A DNA stretch of 64,000 nt from Amycolatopsis pretoriensis. GTDB lineage: Bacteria > Actinomycetota > Actinomycetes > Mycobacteriales > Pseudonocardiaceae. The stretch is from positions 620,001-684,000 of the forward strand of contig NZ_FNUJ01000001.1 in assembly GCF_900107925.1 (NCBI RefSeq). The letters run 5' to 3'. Shown here piece after piece: positions 51,885 to 59,659 of this stretch. A program made the translations under genes and the position numbers. Positions within the stretch are counted from its first letter, which is position 1; the number at the start of each line of letters is the position of its first letter. The notes under the pieces were generated by a model. It was given only the letters and a program-made list of their open reading frames with translations, was not told where the DNA came from and ran no database searches.

Positions 51885-52595
51885 ATGACCACGTCGGCGG
51901 AACCCGTCCGCCCGGGCCCCTTGGCCGCCCGGCCCGTCGTCCTTTCGCCCGCGCCGCGGCTGCTGCGGCTGCCGGGCGTCTACCGTCCCCAGGAGGACAC
52001 CGCCCTGCTCGCCGCGGCGATCGGCGACCTCGCGATCCCGCCGGGCGCACGCGCCCTCGACCTCTGCACGGGCACCGGCGCCCAGGCGCTCACGCTCGCC
52101 CGCCGCGGCGCGGAAACCGTGCTGGCACTGGACCTTTCCCGGCGCGCCCTCGCGTCGGTCCGCCTCAACGCCCTCACCCGCGGCCTGCGCATCCGGCCCC
52201 GCCGCGGCGACCTCACGACCGCGCTGGGGGAGGGGCCGTTCGACGTCGTCGTCGCCAACCCGCCGTACGTGCCGTCCCCGGCCGCGACGGTCCGGTCGAC
52301 CCGCGGCTGGGACGCGGGCCCGGACGGCCGCGCCGTCCTCGACCCGCTCTGCGGCCGGGCCCGCACGCTCCTGCGGCCCGGCGGCACGATGCTGATCGTC
52401 CAGTCCCGGCTGTCCGATGTGGACAAGTCACTGGAAATGCTGACCGCGCAGGGTCTTCGGGCCGAGGTGGACCGCAGTGCCCGTATCCCGTTCGGCCCGG
52501 TCCTGTCCGGACGGACGGAGTTCCTGGAGGCCGCCGGCCTGATCGAGCCGGGGCAGCGGATGGAGGAGCTGGTGGTGCTGCGTGCCGTCCGCTGA
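51885..52595 (+). CDS. SAM-dependent methyltransferase of the HemK/PrmC type
   Basis: A 236-residue class I methyltransferase: GVYRPQEDTALLAAAIGDLA, GARALDLCTGTGAQALTLAR (SAM motif), LALDLSRRALASVRLNAL and DVVVANPPYVPSPAATV. NPPY marks N-methylation of glutamine or adenine; release-factor methyltransferase-like proteins and N6-adenine enzymes both have it. The ATG at 51885 has GAAGGAGA upstream. The CDGSH gene overlaps its last codons, so the two are coupled. Confidence 0.87.
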   Translation: MTTSAEPVRPGPLAARPVVLSPAPRLLRLPGVYRPQEDTALLAAAIGDLAIPPGARALDLCTGTGAQALTLARRGAETVLALDLSRRALASVRLNALTRGLRIRPRRGDLTTALGEGPFDVVVANPPYVPSPAATVRSTRGWDAGPDGRAVLDPLCGRARTLLRPGGTMLIVQSRLSDVDKSLEMLTAQGLRAEVDRSARIPFGPVLSGRTEFLEAAGLIEPGQRMEELVVLRAVR

Positions 52596-52791
52596 GCGCC
52601 CCCGCCGCGTCACCGTCGTCCCGGGTGGACCGGTCCTCGTCGAGGGACCGGTCGAGCTGTGCACCCCGGACGGCGAGGTCGTCACGTCCGACCGGTTCGT
52701 CGTCGCGGTGTGCGCGTGCCGCCGGAGCAAGCGGTTCCCCTTCTGCGACACGAGCCACCGCAAACGCGTCCGGGCTCAGCCCGCCGGCTGA
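52582..52791 (+). CDS. CDGSH iron-sulfur domain protein
   Basis: A 69-residue protein: a beta strand region PGGPVLVEGPVEL, then the CDGSH cluster VCACRRSKRFPFCDTSHRKR (Cys-x-Cys, Cys-Asp-x-x-His). It should hold a [2Fe-2S] cluster with His ligation and act in iron or redox handling. The GTG at 52582 lies inside the methyltransferase gene and the last 16 bases overlap the end of the oppositely transcribed iron redox gene. Confidence 0.9.
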   Translation: MPSAERPRRVTVVPGGPVLVEGPVELCTPDGEVVTSDRFVVAVCACRRSKRFPFCDTSHRKRVRAQPAG

Positions 52792-53774
52792 CGCAGCGAA
52801 GACCGCCCGGCGCGCCAGCTCTCCAGCAGTCCCGCGGCGAACCGGCCCTCCAGGAACTCCGTCACCTGGATCCCGAACACGACGTCGGCGGCCAGCTCGG
52901 GCTCCTGCTCGAGCAGGTCGCCGAGCACGTCGTGGCGCATCACCTGTTCGTGTACCGCGTCGGCCTCGATGTGTTCCGTGTAGAAGAACCGGCACGCCTC
53001 GGGTGCGTTCAGCCGCCGCAACCCCTGGTCCAGCCGCGTCGCCGACGGCGCCGTCGTGATCTCGGCCGCGGCGAAGTGACCGCACAACGCGCCCCGCAAC
53101 GACCGGTGCAGGCCGAACATCGACATCATGTTGACGACGGCGAGCATCGTGCCCGGAACCTGGTCGATCAGTTCGAGGTAGCCGTCCGGCAATTCCGCTG
53201 CGCGCAGCAGATCCGTGTAGAGGCGGGAATGCGCGAGCTCCGCGCGCCCGCCGCCGAACTCGTCGAACTCCACCGCCACCAGGGCCGCCTTGGCCCGGCC
53301 GCGCAGCCGCGGGATCACCCACGCGTGCGGGTCGGCTTCCTTGTGGTGGTAGATCGAGCGGTGCGTGAAGTACTCGCGCACGTGGTTCCAATCGCCGTGG
53401 TCGCGCAGGAAGTGCGACACGCCTTCGGCGTCGAGCGGTTCGACGAGCATTGCGTCGAGTTCGGCGGTGACGTCGTCGCCACCCGGCACGTTTTCCCGCA
53501 GTGCGGCCAGGAACCGCGCCTCCAGCGCCCCGCGCAGCCGCAGCAGTTCCGGGTCCCACTCCCAGTCGGCCGAGACGCCCGGCAGGCCCTGGTAGTGCAG
53601 TTCGTAGCACAGGTGCAGGGCGAGCTGGACGTCGTCGCCGAGGGGATCGGCGTCCGCCAGGCCGTCGAAGCTCAGGTCCGCACGCGGCTGCTCGCGCAGC
53701 AGCGTCTGCAGGACGGACCTCGAGAGCGGACCGCGGGACGCCGGCAGCGTGGCAGCGGCGGTGAAGGTCGTCAT
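52776..53774 (-). CDS. Iron-containing redox enzyme family protein (haem-oxygenase-like fold)
   Basis: A 332-residue all-helical protein with many conserved acidic and His residues: HLCYELHYQGLPG, HGDWNHVREYFTHRSIYHHK, VEFDEFGGGRAELAHSRLYT, and FYTEHIEADAVHEQV. These are the metal-ligand helices of the haem-oxygenase-like diiron family, whose best-known members oxidise small organics or handle iron. Its 3' end overlaps the CDGSH gene, and the two often occur together. Expected leaderless: nine bases separate -10 and ATG. Confidence 0.82.
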   Translation of the reverse strand: MTTFTAAATLPASRGPLSRSVLQTLLREQPRADLSFDGLADADPLGDDVQLALHLCYELHYQGLPGVSADWEWDPELLRLRGALEARFLAALRENVPGGDDVTAELDAMLVEPLDAEGVSHFLRDHGDWNHVREYFTHRSIYHHKEADPHAWVIPRLRGRAKAALVAVEFDEFGGGRAELAHSRLYTDLLRAAELPDGYLELIDQVPGTMLAVVNMMSMFGLHRSLRGALCGHFAAAEITTAPSATRLDQGLRRLNAPEACRFFYTEHIEADAVHEQVMRHDVLGDLLEQEPELAADVVFGIQVTEFLEGRFAAGLLESWRAGRSSLRQPAG

Positions 53775-53783
53775 GGCCGGGGT

Positions 53784-53808
53784 TTACCCGGTCAGCCGCG
53801 TTCCATGC
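53784..53808 (-). promoter_or_regulatory. SigB/SigF-like promoter for the iron-containing redox gene
   Basis: Minus strand GCAT (53808-53805), 15 bases, GGGTAA (53789-53784), then nine bases to the ATG. It overlaps the 3' end of the ligase gene. Confidence 0.65.
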
Positions 53809-54917
53809 CCCGGCGGCACGGTCCGCGCGGTGAGCCACCGCACCGCCTCCGCCGTGCCGCGCCCGGCGACCGCGCGCTGCTGCACCGAACCGGTCCCGTC
53901 GGCGCGCAGCGCCGCGACGAGCGCCTGGACCTCGGCCAGGTCCCCGTTGTCATCGAGCGCCGTCCGGACGTGGTCCAGCAGTGCCTCGACCCGCGACCAC
54001 GCCGGGCCGCGCGTCTCTTCCAGCGGATCGACGAGCAGGCCGGTCACTCCGTGGCGCGCGGCGGCCCACACCGCGGCCGCGGCCACTTGTGGTGACAGCG
54101 GCACGGCTTCGCGTCCGGCGGCCAGGTCGTCGAGCGCCCGCCGCACCAGCGCCCGGCTCAGCAGGGCCTGCAGCACGGCGTGGTCGACGGTCAGCGCGGT
54201 GTCGGCGACGCGGAACTCGACCGTCGGGAACCGGCCGGACACGCGGGCGAGCCAGAACGTCTGATCGGGGTCGACGAGCGCGCCGCAGTCGACGAGCGTG
54301 CCGACCGACCGCCGGTACTCGGCGTGGTCCCGCAGGTGCGGCGCGACGCCGGAACCGGGGAAACGGGACTGCAGGACCATCCGCCAGCTGTGGTAGCCGG
54401 TATCGCGCCCGTGGTCGAACGGCGCGTTGGCCGACAGCGCCAGCAGGGTGGGCAGCCAGCGGCCGAGGTGGTTGACGACCGCGACCGCCGTGTCGGGATC
54501 GGCGACCCCGACGTGGACGTGGCAGCCGCAGGCCTCGTAGTCGGCGACGAGCGCGCCGTAGGCCGCGTCGATGTCGGCGTAGCGGCCGGTCGCCGCGGGC
54601 GGCGGCGTGGCCGGTCCGGGCCCGACGGGCGTCCCGGTGGCCAGCAACGCGCAGTCCTCGGCGGCGGCCGCGCCGGCCAGCACCCGCCGGGCCGCCGTCA
54701 AGTGGTCACGCAGCTCGCCGGCGGTGGTGCAGACGCCGCTGGCGGCCTCGATCTGCGTGAGCCGCAGCTCGCGGTGCACCCGGACGCCGTCCGGCAGCGG
54801 ACCGTGGTGAGGGTAGCGCGCCAATACCTGCTCCGCGCCCGGCGAAGCGTGCCCGGTACGCGGGTTGACCAGCAGGAACTCCTCTTCGACGCCCATCGTG
54901 GGCGGGCCGTCGGACAT
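53784..54917 (-). CDS. Carboxylate-amine ligase / glutamate-cysteine ligase YbdK-like
   Basis: A 377-residue protein: TMGVEEEFLLVNPRTGHASP, LRLTQIEAASGVCTTAGELR, CGCHVHVGVADPDTAVAVVN (His/Cys metal-binding box) and HDHGRDTGYHSWRMVLQSRF-like W motifs. These are hallmarks of the YbdK/EgtA-type gamma-glutamyl ligase family. Function may be gamma-glutamylcysteine for mycothiol-independent chemistry, ergothioneine precursors, or another acid-amine ligation. A paralogue lies at 55417, on the far side of the STAS gene. ATG at 54917 follows AAGGAG. Confidence 0.87.
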   Translation of the reverse strand: MSDGPPTMGVEEEFLLVNPRTGHASPGAEQVLARYPHHGPLPDGVRVHRELRLTQIEAASGVCTTAGELRDHLTAARRVLAGAAAAEDCALLATGTPVGPGPATPPPAATGRYADIDAAYGALVADYEACGCHVHVGVADPDTAVAVVNHLGRWLPTLLALSANAPFDHGRDTGYHSWRMVLQSRFPGSGVAPHLRDHAEYRRSVGTLVDCGALVDPDQTFWLARVSGRFPTVEFRVADTALTVDHAVLQALLSRALVRRALDDLAAGREAVPLSPQVAAAAVWAAARHGVTGLLVDPLEETRGPAWSRVEALLDHVRTALDDNGDLAEVQALVAALRADGTGSVQQRAVAGRGTAEAVRWLTARTVPPGHGTRLTG

Positions 54918-54952
54918 GGGCGGGCTCCTTCCGCGCGGGCGCTCGGCGGTGG

Positions 54953-54977
54953 TTACCCGCTCGGCCGCCGGAAATGC
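54953..54977 (-). promoter_or_regulatory. SigB/SigF-like promoter for the first ligase gene
   Basis: Minus strand GCAT (54977-54974), 15 bases, GGGTAA (54958-54953). Confidence 0.6.
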
Positions 54978-54994
54978 GCCCGGGCCCGGCGTTT

Positions 54995-55021
54995 GTTTCG
55001 CCGTCGGCGGGCCGGGGGTAT
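54995..55021 (+). promoter_or_regulatory. SigB/SigF-like promoter for the STAS gene
   Basis: GTTT (54995-54998; a second GTTT at 54991), 17 bases, GGGTAT (55016-55021), then nine bases to the ATG at 55031. The spacing is two bases long. Confidence 0.6.
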
Positions 55022-55030
55022 CTCCGACCC

Positions 55031-55420
55031 ATGACAACTCACGAGCGTCCGAGCCTGGTCGGAGCCGATCCGCCGCCGACGCACCGGCTGCCGTCGCCCC
55101 GCGCCCCGGCCGACCTCCGGAGCAGTCTCCGGTGGAAGTCGTCCGACGCGATCGTCGTCCAGGTCGGCGGCGAAATCGATCTCTGCACCGCCGGGGCGCT
55201 CGAAGCGACCTTGACCGAGCACGTCCGCGCCCGCCCCGGTGTCCTACGGGTGGATCTGAGCGAGGTCCGCTTCTTCGGCGCCGCGGGCCTGCGGGTCCTC
55301 GTGCGAGCCCACCGGCACGCCGAAGCGGCCGGTGTCCACCTCGTCGTCGACCCGGGCCGCTCCCGCGCCGCCGTCCGCGCACTCCAGCTACTCGACGAAC
55401 TCGAGGCCCTCCTGCCCTAG
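55031..55420 (+). CDS. STAS domain protein (anti-sigma-factor antagonist-like) without phospho-serine
   Basis: A 129-residue protein with a disordered N-terminal third, then a STAS domain: AIVVQVGGEIDLCTAGALEA, VLRVDLSEVRFFGAAGLRVL and DPGRSRAAVRALQLLDELEA. In SpoIIAA/RsbV the serine of DSSG is phosphorylated by the anti-sigma kinase; here the site reads FFGAAG, with no Ser. If it acts in partner switching it could not be switched off that way. It sits between two ligase genes, all with stress-type promoters, and overlaps the 3' end of the second ligase by four bases. Confidence 0.87.
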   Translation: MTTHERPSLVGADPPPTHRLPSPRAPADLRSSLRWKSSDAIVVQVGGEIDLCTAGALEATLTEHVRARPGVLRVDLSEVRFFGAAGLRVLVRAHRHAEAAGVHLVVDPGRSRAAVRALQLLDELEALLP

Positions 55421-56499
55421 CCGGTCAGGAGGTCGACGACCGCGTCCGCCCGGCTCTTCTCCGCGAAGACGCGCCGCTGCCGGTCGGCGCCGCCGCCCTC
55501 GGCCACCAGGCGGGCCGTGGTCTCCCGCGCGAAATCCAGGTCCCCGGCCGCTTCCAGCGCCGGCGCGGTCAGCGAGATCAAGTCGTCGAGCACCGCCTTC
55601 ACCGGCTCCAGATCCCCGGTCCGCGGGTGCGGGCAGGAGCCGGTCACGCCTTCTTTCGACGCCCGCCACAGCCGGCCGCGCAGCACCTCGTTCGACAGCA
55701 TCGGCGTCGGCCCGCCGTCGGCCAGAGCGGTCGCGACCAGCGCGCGGGCCAGTACCGCCAACAGCACCGCCTCCGTCGGTGTCGCGGCGACGTCGGAGAT
55801 GCGGAACTCGAGCGTCGGCTGCTTTTCCGAAAGCCGGACGTCCCAGTAGATCATCCCGCGGTCGAGGATCGCGCCACTGCGCAGCCAGCCGTCGACGATG
55901 CTTTCGTACTCGTCGAGGGAAGCGAACCGCGGCGGCGGCCCGGCCGAGGGCCACCGGCTCCACTGGTGGTAGCGCCAGCTCGCGTAGCCGGTGTCGTAGC
56001 CGTCGACGATCGCGGAATTCGCGGTGATCGCGAGCAACGCGGGCAGCCACGGCCGGACCCGGTTGAGGACTTCGATCCCGCTCGCCTTGTCGGGGATCGC
56101 GACGTGCACGTGGCAGCCGCAGGTGAGCGAAGTCCACGCGGTGGCCCCGAAGTGCTCGGCCATCCGCTGGTAGCGTGGGTTCGGCGTGATCTTCGGTGGT
56201 TCGGTTTCGGCGAGCGGAGGAGCACCGGCCGGCAGCAGCCGGTAGCCGCGGGTCCGGGCCGCCTTCGCCAGGTCTTCGCGCAGCCCGCTCAGCTGGCGCA
56301 ACGCTTCGGCGTGGGTGCTGCAGACGTCGGTGGCGGCTTCGGCCTGCGAAAGGTTCAGCTCGTGTTGCAGCTCGCCTTGGACGTCCTCGGCCGCCTCCGC
56401 GGCGTCGACGACGTCGTCGCCCGCCTGCGAAAGGTGACCACGCCGATCGACGACGAAGAACTCCTCTTCGACGCCGAAGGTCAGTACGTCTGGGTTCAC
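55417..56499 (-). CDS. Carboxylate-amine ligase / glutamate-cysteine ligase YbdK-like (second copy)
   Basis: A 360-residue paralogue of the gene at 53784: LTFGVEEEFFVVDRRGHLSQ, LNLSQAEAATDVCSTHAEAL, CGCHVHVAIPDKASGIEV, TGYASWRYHQWSRWP and TLEFRISDVAATPTEAVLLA. The metal-box and TGYxSW motifs are shared with the other copy, so both should be active, probably on different acceptors. Start GTG at 56499. Its 3' end overlaps the STAS gene by four bases. Confidence 0.87.
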   Translation of the reverse strand: MNPDVLTFGVEEEFFVVDRRGHLSQAGDDVVDAAEAAEDVQGELQHELNLSQAEAATDVCSTHAEALRQLSGLREDLAKAARTRGYRLLPAGAPPLAETEPPKITPNPRYQRMAEHFGATAWTSLTCGCHVHVAIPDKASGIEVLNRVRPWLPALLAITANSAIVDGYDTGYASWRYHQWSRWPSAGPPPRFASLDEYESIVDGWLRSGAILDRGMIYWDVRLSEKQPTLEFRISDVAATPTEAVLLAVLARALVATALADGGPTPMLSNEVLRGRLWRASKEGVTGSCPHPRTGDLEPVKAVLDDLISLTAPALEAAGDLDFARETTARLVAEGGGADRQRRVFAEKSRADAVVDLLTG

Positions 56500-56533
56500 C
56501 GGGATATCTCCTGCGGGTCGGGGAGCCGGAGTG

Positions 56534-56559
56534 ATACCCGGGCACGAGCCTGCGCAAAC
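56534..56559 (-). promoter_or_regulatory. SigB/SigF-like promoter for the second ligase gene
   Basis: Minus strand GTTT (56559-56556), 16 bases, GGGTAT (56539-56534). Divergent and adjacent to the promoter at 56563-56587. Confidence 0.75.
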
Positions 56560-56562
56560 GGC

Positions 56563-56587
56563 GTTTTCCCGGGCGGGGAGCGGGTAA
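56563..56587 (+). promoter_or_regulatory. SigB/SigF-like promoter for the hypothetical/hemerythrin genes
   Basis: GTTT (56563-56566), 15 bases, GGGTAA (56582-56587), then ten bases to the ATG at 56598. Confidence 0.8.
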
Positions 56588-56597
56588 CCGGGCGCTC

Positions 56598-56957
56598 ATG
56601 AACGCTCCCACGCCGTCACTGCTGGCCGCCGACGCCGGGGCCACCGTGCGCCGCCTGGCCCGCTGCGTCGGCGACGGCGAGCTCGACTCACCCGCCGAGA
56701 TGTACCGCGTGCTGGGCGCCCTGCGGCTGCTCGCGGACGACCTGACCCACCTCCTGCCCGCCCTGCAGGGCCGGCTGGAGGAGGGGCTGCTGTCCGGCCG
56801 GGTGACCGGCCACGGCGGCGGCGACGCCGTCGCGGCGACGTGGGACTCGGTGGGGGACGTCGGCCGGGCACTGGCCCACGCCGGGACCGTCGCCCTGCTG
56901 ATGACGAAGGAACTGGAGAACGCCCAGGTTCCCCTGCGGGACCTGGCCGCACCGTGA
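56598..56957 (+). CDS. Hypothetical protein (119 aa) upstream of hemerythrin
   Basis: A 119-residue mostly helical protein: TVRRLARCVGDGELDSPAEM, YRVLGALRLLADDLTHLLPA, VGDVGRALAHAGTVALLMTK. No signal, membrane segment or catalytic motif is visible and I recognise no family. Its position eight bases before the hemerythrin gene and behind a perfect promoter suggests a joint stress role, perhaps as a partner of the iron protein. Confidence 0.65.
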   Translation: MNAPTPSLLAADAGATVRRLARCVGDGELDSPAEMYRVLGALRLLADDLTHLLPALQGRLEEGLLSGRVTGHGGGDAVAATWDSVGDVGRALAHAGTVALLMTKELENAQVPLRDLAAP

Positions 56958-56965
56958 GGACACCG

Positions 56966-57445
56966 ATGTCGACCGACGCGATCGTGCTGCTCAAGAACGA
57001 CCACAAGACCGTGGAGAAGCTGTTCAAGGAGTTCGAGAAGGCGGGTGAGGAGGCGTACGCCGAGAAGCGCCGGCTCGCCGACTCGATCATCGAAGAGCTG
57101 ACCGTCCACGCGTACATCGAGGAGGAGATCTTCTACCCGGCCGCGCGCGAAGCCGTCCCGGAGACGAAGGACCACGTCCTGGAAAGCGTGGAGGAGCACC
57201 ACGTCGTCGTGTGGATGCTGTCCGAGCTGCTCGGCATGGACCCGAAGGACGAGACGTTCGACGCGAAGGTGACGGTGCTGACGGAGAACGTCCGCCACCA
57301 CGTCGAAGAGGAAGAGGACGAGTGGTTCCCGGAGGTCCGTTCGGCGATGGGCCGCAAGAAGCTGCAGGAACTGGGGCAGCGGATGCTCGACGCGCGGGGT
57401 GACGCGCCGAAGAATCCCCTGGAGCTCAAGAGCGCCAAGGCTTGA
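56966..57445 (+). CDS. Hemerythrin HHE domain protein
   Basis: A 159-residue four-helix hemerythrin-like protein with iron-ligand residues: IVLLKNDHKTVEKLFKEFEK, ELTVHAYIEEEIFYPAAREA, ESVEEHHVVVWMLSELLGMD and VRHHVEEEEDEWFPEVRSAM. Two His-containing HHE repeats are complete, so a diiron site that binds oxygen or handles peroxide or NO is expected. ATG at 56966 follows GTGAGGACACC. A palindromic terminator follows the stop. Confidence 0.9.
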   Translation: MSTDAIVLLKNDHKTVEKLFKEFEKAGEEAYAEKRRLADSIIEELTVHAYIEEEIFYPAAREAVPETKDHVLESVEEHHVVVWMLSELLGMDPKDETFDAKVTVLTENVRHHVEEEEDEWFPEVRSAMGRKKLQELGQRMLDARGDAPKNPLELKSAKA

Positions 57446-57452
57446 CAGGGAA

Positions 57453-57496
57453 CCGGCGAGGGCGGCACTTTCACGTGAAAGTGCCGCCCTCGCCGG
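57453..57496. terminator. Perfect 44-base palindrome after hemerythrin
   Basis: The bases 57453-57496 form a perfect palindrome with the same CACTTTCACGTGAAAGTG core as the one at 46612-46641. It follows the hemerythrin stop and precedes the M20 promoter. Confidence 0.85.
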
Positions 57497-57517
57497 CTGG
57501 GTGAAACACCCCCGCTG

Positions 57518-57542
57518 GTGTGACCGTGCGTGGTAGGGGTAT
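57518..57542 (+). promoter_or_regulatory. SigB/SigF-like promoter for the M20 gene
   Basis: GTGT (57518-57521), 15 bases, GGGTAT (57537-57542), then ten bases to the ATG at 57553. Confidence 0.65.
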
Positions 57543-57552
57543 TCCCGTGGGC

Positions 57553-58740
57553 ATGGAGTGGCACGAAGAGCTGCACGAGCGCGCCGACGAGCGGGTCGGG
57601 GCGCTGGCGGACCGGCTGTGGGCCGTCGCGACCGCATTGCACGAGCGGCCGGAACTGTCCTATGAGGAGCACGCGGCTGCCGGACGGCTGACCGCGGAGC
57701 TGGCCGCGGACGGGTTCGCCGTGGAGACCGGCGTGGCCGGGCTGCCCACGGCGTTCGTCGCGCGGGCGGGCAGCGGGCGGCCGTGCGTCGCGCTGCTGAT
57801 GGAGTACGACGCGCTGCCGGGGCTGGGGCACGCGTGCGGGCACAACCTGATCGCCGCGACCGGGCTCGGCGCCGCGCTGGCGGCGCGCGAGGTGCTGGCG
57901 GACGGCCCGGGCACCGTGCTCGCCGTGGGCTGCCCGGCCGAGGAACACGGCGGCGGCAAGGTGGCGCTGGCCGAGGCGGGCGTGTTCGACGACGTCGACG
58001 CCGCCCTGATGGTCCACCCCGGAGTGCACTCGTGGTCGTGGGCGCCGCTGACCGCGCAGGTCGAGCTGAAGGTGACCTTCCACGGCCGCGCGGCCCACCC
58101 GACCGGCGACCCGGAGGCCGGCATCGACGCGCTGGCCGCGTTGATCCAGGCGTTCGGCGCGATCTCGGCCCTGCGTCAGCGGCTCCCGGCGGGATCGCAC
58201 GTCCAGGGCATCATCACCCACGGCGGCGAGGCCACGAACATCGTCCCCGACCGCGCGGAAGGCCGCTTCGGCCTCCGCGCGCTGACGACCGACGCGCTGG
58301 ACCGCCTGGTCGAGGACGTCTCGACGTGCGCCCAGGGCGCGGCCTTGGCGACGGGCGCGAAGGTGGACGTCGAACGCCTCGGGCGCGGGTACGCGCACTT
58401 CCGCGACAACCCGGTGCTGTCGGAGCGGTTCACCGAACACCTGGCGGCGTGCGGGATCCACGCGACCCCGCCCGCGCCGGGGGTGTTCCTGGGGTCGTCG
58501 GACATCGGCAACGTGAGTGTCCGCGTCCCGGCGATCCACCCGTTCGTGGCGATCACGGCGGAGGAGTACTCGGACCACACGCCGGAGTTCGCGGCGGCCG
58601 CGGCGAGCCCACGCGGCCGCTCGGCGATGCTGGCCGCCGCAGCGGCGCTGGCCCGGACGGCGATCGACCTGTCCACCCATCCGGCGCTGGTCAGCCGCGT
58701 GTGGGACTGCTTCCGGAACCAGGAGCGGAACGGGCACTGA
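57553..58740 (+). CDS. M20 family amidohydrolase / aminoacylase
   Basis: A 395-residue zinc peptidase-like hydrolase: LHERPELSYEEHAAAGRLTA, VALLMEYDALPGLGHACGHN (metal Asp/His), VLAVGCPAEEHGGGKVALAE (EE), and MVHPGVHSWSWAPLTAQVEL; a dimerisation domain holds FHGRAAHPTGDPEAGIDA. It is close to AbgB/aminoacylase-type amidohydrolases acting on N-acyl or p-aminobenzoyl-glutamate-like substrates. The ATG at 57553 is chosen because a leaderless promoter ends ten bases before it; GTG at 57547 is too close. Confidence 0.86.
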   Translation: MEWHEELHERADERVGALADRLWAVATALHERPELSYEEHAAAGRLTAELAADGFAVETGVAGLPTAFVARAGSGRPCVALLMEYDALPGLGHACGHNLIAATGLGAALAAREVLADGPGTVLAVGCPAEEHGGGKVALAEAGVFDDVDAALMVHPGVHSWSWAPLTAQVELKVTFHGRAAHPTGDPEAGIDALAALIQAFGAISALRQRLPAGSHVQGIITHGGEATNIVPDRAEGRFGLRALTTDALDRLVEDVSTCAQGAALATGAKVDVERLGRGYAHFRDNPVLSERFTEHLAACGIHATPPAPGVFLGSSDIGNVSVRVPAIHPFVAITAEEYSDHTPEFAAAAASPRGRSAMLAAAAALARTAIDLSTHPALVSRVWDCFRNQERNGH

Positions 58741-58762
58741 GCGCGCCCGTCCCGCCCCCGGT

Positions 58763-59659
58763 TCACGCGACGGAGGTGTAATGCGACGCGTCGCCCTCAA
58801 GCGACTCGCTCGGACGCCCATCGATCCCCACCGGAACGTCACCGGCCACCGTGACGCGGTTCAGCCGCCGGGGGAGACCGTCGTAGTTGTCGATCGCGTA
58901 GTGCTGCGTGATGCGGTTGTCGAACAGCACCAGCTGGTTCGGCTCCCACGCGACACGCACCACGTTCTCCGGCCGCGTCACGTAGGACTGCAGCAACCGC
59001 AGCAAATCCCGTGACTCGCTCACCGACAGCCCCTCGATCCGCTGTGCGAACCCGCCGATGAACAGGCCGCGCTCGCCGGTCGCCGGGTGGACCCGGACCA
59101 CCGGGTGGACCGTCCGGAACCTGCGCGAGACGAATTGGGTCCGGCGGGCCTGCTCCTTCTCGTCCACCGTCTCCGGCGGCCGGACGTAGTCGTAGTCGTT
59201 GGTGTGCACCGCCCGCAGCGTGTCGGCGAACGCCCGCAGCGGCTCCGGCAGGTCCCGGTAGGCCGCGGCCGCGTTCGCGATCAGCGTCTCGCCGCCGTAG
59301 GGCGGCACCACCAGGCTGCGCAGCGTGCTGACCTTGGGCGGGTTGAGCACGAACGTGACGTCGGTGTGCCAGTGGTTGGCCCGGCCCAGCTCGCTGTCCA
59401 CCGGCAGGATCGCCGGGGCGCCGTCGACCGCCGGCACGGTCGGGTGCGCCTTGGTCAGCTCGCCGAAGCGGGCGGCGAACCGCTGCTGGCCCTCGTCGTC
59501 CAGTTCGGTGTTGCGGAACACGAGCGCCTTGTGCTCGTGCAGGGCGTCGGCGAGGAACGCCACCTGCGCCGGGTCGAGATCCCCGGCGGGGTCGAGGCCG
59601 ATGATCTCGGCGCCGATGTTCCCGGTGATCTTGCGGACGTCGGTGCTGATCGCGGTCAT
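58763..59659 (-). CDS. TauD/TfdA family Fe(II)/2-oxoglutarate dioxygenase
   Basis: A 298-residue non-haem dioxygenase: NIGAEIIGLDPAGDLDPAQV, HWHTDVTFVLNPPKVSTL (HxD facial triad), and FDNRITQHYAIDNYDGLPR with the distal His and Arg for 2-oxoglutarate. Members release sulfite from taurine or alkylsulfonates or hydroxylate other small molecules. ATG at 59659 follows AAGGAG and overlaps the LLM monooxygenase stop (ATGA). It ends the sulfonate operon. Confidence 0.88.
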   Translation of the reverse strand: MTAISTDVRKITGNIGAEIIGLDPAGDLDPAQVAFLADALHEHKALVFRNTELDDEGQQRFAARFGELTKAHPTVPAVDGAPAILPVDSELGRANHWHTDVTFVLNPPKVSTLRSLVVPPYGGETLIANAAAAYRDLPEPLRAFADTLRAVHTNDYDYVRPPETVDEKEQARRTQFVSRRFRTVHPVVRVHPATGERGLFIGGFAQRIEGLSVSESRDLLRLLQSYVTRPENVVRVAWEPNQLVLFDNRITQHYAIDNYDGLPRRLNRVTVAGDVPVGIDGRPSESLEGDASHYTSVA

